Shown here in pieces: positions 62,482 to 64,000 of a stretch of 64,000 nt of DNA. Position numbers and translations under genes: made by a program. Each line of letters opens with the position of its first letter. Positions within the stretch are counted from its first letter, which is position 1. The notes beneath the pieces are model-generated. The model had not been told where the DNA came from, did no database searches, and was given only the letters and a program-made list of their open reading frames with translations. The DNA is from Neptunomonas concharum (GTDB taxonomy: Bacteria; Pseudomonadota; Gammaproteobacteria; Pseudomonadales; Balneatricaceae), in assembly GCF_008630635.1 (NCBI RefSeq), contig NZ_CP043869.1:1736001-1800000 (forward strand). The letters are read 5' to 3'.

Positions 62482-64000
62482 TTAAGCGCCAACCGCCCCC
62501 TTTTTGAAATACCGATCACCTAGCACCAACATACAAGGTGTGATGAACAAGGTAAGCAAAGTGGCAAAGGCTAAACCTCCCGCAATGGTACTGGCAAGTT
62601 GCACCCACATTTGAGATGACGGCGCGTCCAAAGCAATTTTACGCCCGATAAAATCTAAATTGAGTCCATATGCCATGGGAATAAGCCCTGACACTGTGGT
62701 TACAGCCGTCAGTAGTACAGGGCGCAGGCGCTCTCTTCCTGTCATAAAGGCTGCATCCAATGACGCTATCCCTTCTGCTCTTTTCTTATTAAAAGCATCT
62801 ATCAAAATAATATTGTTGTTTACCACAATCCCTGCCAGAGCAATAACACCGATCCCTCCCATGACGATACCAAAGGGCTGGTTCGTCAAAAATAACCCAA
62901 GCAGCACCCCAGCTGTAGAGAAAAGAATGGCACTGAGCACTAAAACACTCTGATAAAAGCTATTAAACTGAGTAACCAAAATAAGCAGCATAATAAATAA
63001 TGCAACGATGAACGCCTTGATCAGAAAAGCCATGCTGTCTTTCTGGTCGGCATCTTCACCTTTAAAGTTAAACTCAACCCCTTGCGGGAAAGCGGTTTCG
63101 CTAATACGAGCCTGTAAGGCCTTAAGTTGGTTGTCGACCAATAGTCCCTCTTGAATATCGGATCGGATAGATATGACCTGTCGTCCATCAACTCGCTTGA
63201 TTCTTGAAACTTTGGGGGATGGTGAAACTTCCACAAAATTACTGACAGGCACCATGCCTTGGGCTGTTTTAATTCTTAACTGCTCTAATTGCTGTAGGGT
63301 TCTATGCTCTTTCGGAAAACGGGCACGAATATCCACCTCGTCATCGCTGTAATCCGGCCGGTATTGTGCAAGATTGATCCCAGCGGTGATTAGCTGGACA
63401 GCGTTCCCAATAGATATAATATCAGCACCGTAACGGGCAGCCTCTTGTCGGTTTACCGCCAAGGTCCACTCGATACCGGGCAAAGACCGGTCATCTTCGA
63501 TGCTAATAAAGCCCTTGATATCCCTCATAAGCCCTAGGAGCTGATCGGCTGAACTGATCAGATCGGACTGAGAGACACCACCAATCTCTATTTCAATGGG
63601 TTTACCGCCTGCCGGCCCATCCTCCTCCTCGATAACCTCTAAATATAAGCCAGGTATACCCTTAATTTTTTGCGCCAAGATAGAGAGTATGTGGTTTGCT
63701 GGCGCACGCTGGTGCCACTCTTCCAAGCGAAATTGCAAAACACCAATAATATCCTCCTTTCCTTCGCCATCTGGCTGAGCAAACGACCGAGCGTACACCG
63801 CTCCCAAGCCAGCCACACCTGTAATTCTCTTTTCAACCTCTTTTAAATAGTTATCCTTCTCGACAACCGATAGATCACCGCGGGCGTGAACCTGAACCAT
63901 TGCCGTTTCTGGCTCTGTTTCAGGGAAAAAAGTGATACCAGCACCATAGCTGCCGTAAACGATGTATACCAAAACCATCATGCCACATGTTGTTGCTATG
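62482..64000 (-). CDS. RND-family efflux transporter, C-terminal half (partial)
   Basis: The frame stays open to the right edge, so the gene continues beyond the window; the ATG at 63981 is internal. The visible ~506 residues start inside a membrane helix and then show GITFFPETEPETAMVQVHAR, the opening of the second periplasmic loop of RND pumps. The porter domains follow, then membrane helices FLIKAFIVALFIMLLILVTQ, GGIGVIALAGIVVNNNIILI and GRERLRPVLLTAVTTVSGLI, the last a motif of the HME/HAE families. The sequence resembles AcrB-type and related hydrophobe pumps but lacks enough to pick a substrate. Confidence 0.92.
   Translation of the reverse strand, partial: IATTCGMMVLVYIVYGSYGAGITFFPETEPETAMVQVHARGDLSVVEKDNYLKEVEKRITGVAGLGAVYARSFAQPDGEGKEDIIGVLQFRLEEWHQRAPANHILSILAQKIKGIPGLYLEVIEEEDGPAGGKPIEIEIGGVSQSDLISSADQLLGLMRDIKGFISIEDDRSLPGIEWTLAVNRQEAARYGADIISIGNAVQLITAGINLAQYRPDYSDDEVDIRARFPKEHRTLQQLEQLRIKTAQGMVPVSNFVEVSPSPKVSRIKRVDGRQVISIRSDIQEGLLVDNQLKALQARISETAFPQGVEFNFKGEDADQKDSMAFLIKAFIVALFIMLLILVTQFNSFYQSVLVLSAILFSTAGVLLGLFLTNQPFGIVMGGIGVIALAGIVVNNNIILIDAFNKKRAEGIASLDAAFMTGRERLRPVLLTAVTTVSGLIPMAYGLNLDFIGRKIALDAPSSQMWVQLASTIAGGLAFATLLTLFITPCMLVLGDRYFKKGAVGA

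Overview
The window looks like the chromosome of a marine gammaproteobacterium, most plausibly an Oceanospirillaceae-type organism (inferred from gene content only). The indicators are a fused TRAP transporter, a 1597-residue NAD-glutamate dehydrogenase, MiaE, LpxH, AcnB, IbpA, a TonB receptor with a PepSY partner, spondin-domain secreted proteins, and many two-component and PAS/GGDEF proteins. I found no rRNA, tRNA, CRISPR array, transposase or integrase.

Layout. 1-6.5 kb: end of a TRAP permease, a universal stress protein, NAD-GDH and a small conserved-looking ORF. 6.5-14.3 kb: a receiver protein with a kinase-like tail, a giant AraC-TPR regulator divergent from a periplasmic solute-binding protein, and a porin plus NylB-like serine hydrolase operon. 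14.5-24.5 kb: an iron-responsive island. It holds an OmpR-type two-component system and a TonB receptor, each preceded by a Fur-like box, then PepSY, DUF2271 and DUF4198 proteins, two spondin-domain proteins and a second two-component system.

24.5-33.4 kb is accessory and partly AT-rich. It carries a RES/Xre toxin-antitoxin pair, a complete OLD-nuclease plus UvrD-helicase pair (Gabija-like, with an unusually long nuclease), a small membrane protein, an orphan LuxR-type response regulator and a KfrA-like DNA-binding protein with repeated ATACGTAT operators. 33.5-53.7 kb is mostly housekeeping or metabolic: gap, sbcDC, ggt, an SDR, fahA with a VOC protein and a MarR regulator, a solute-binding/GGDEF protein, a HlyU-family protein, an autotransporter GDSL esterase, glnS, ppiB, lpxH and miaE.

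53.8-58.4 kb is the most unusual part. It is a tight six-gene minus-strand operon encoding, in transcription order, an unknown helical protein, a pseudo-receiver protein with 31 tandem RLEAE pentapeptides, a roadblock-like protein, a canonical roadblock/LC7 protein, an Aer-type PAS protein and a PhnD-type binding domain with no export signal. I read this as a possible cytoplasmic sensory/scaffold module. 58.7-64 kb: acnB, a DUF2185 protein, ibpA behind a sigma32-like promoter and a ROSE-type RNA thermometer, and the C-terminal half of an RND efflux pump running off the right edge.
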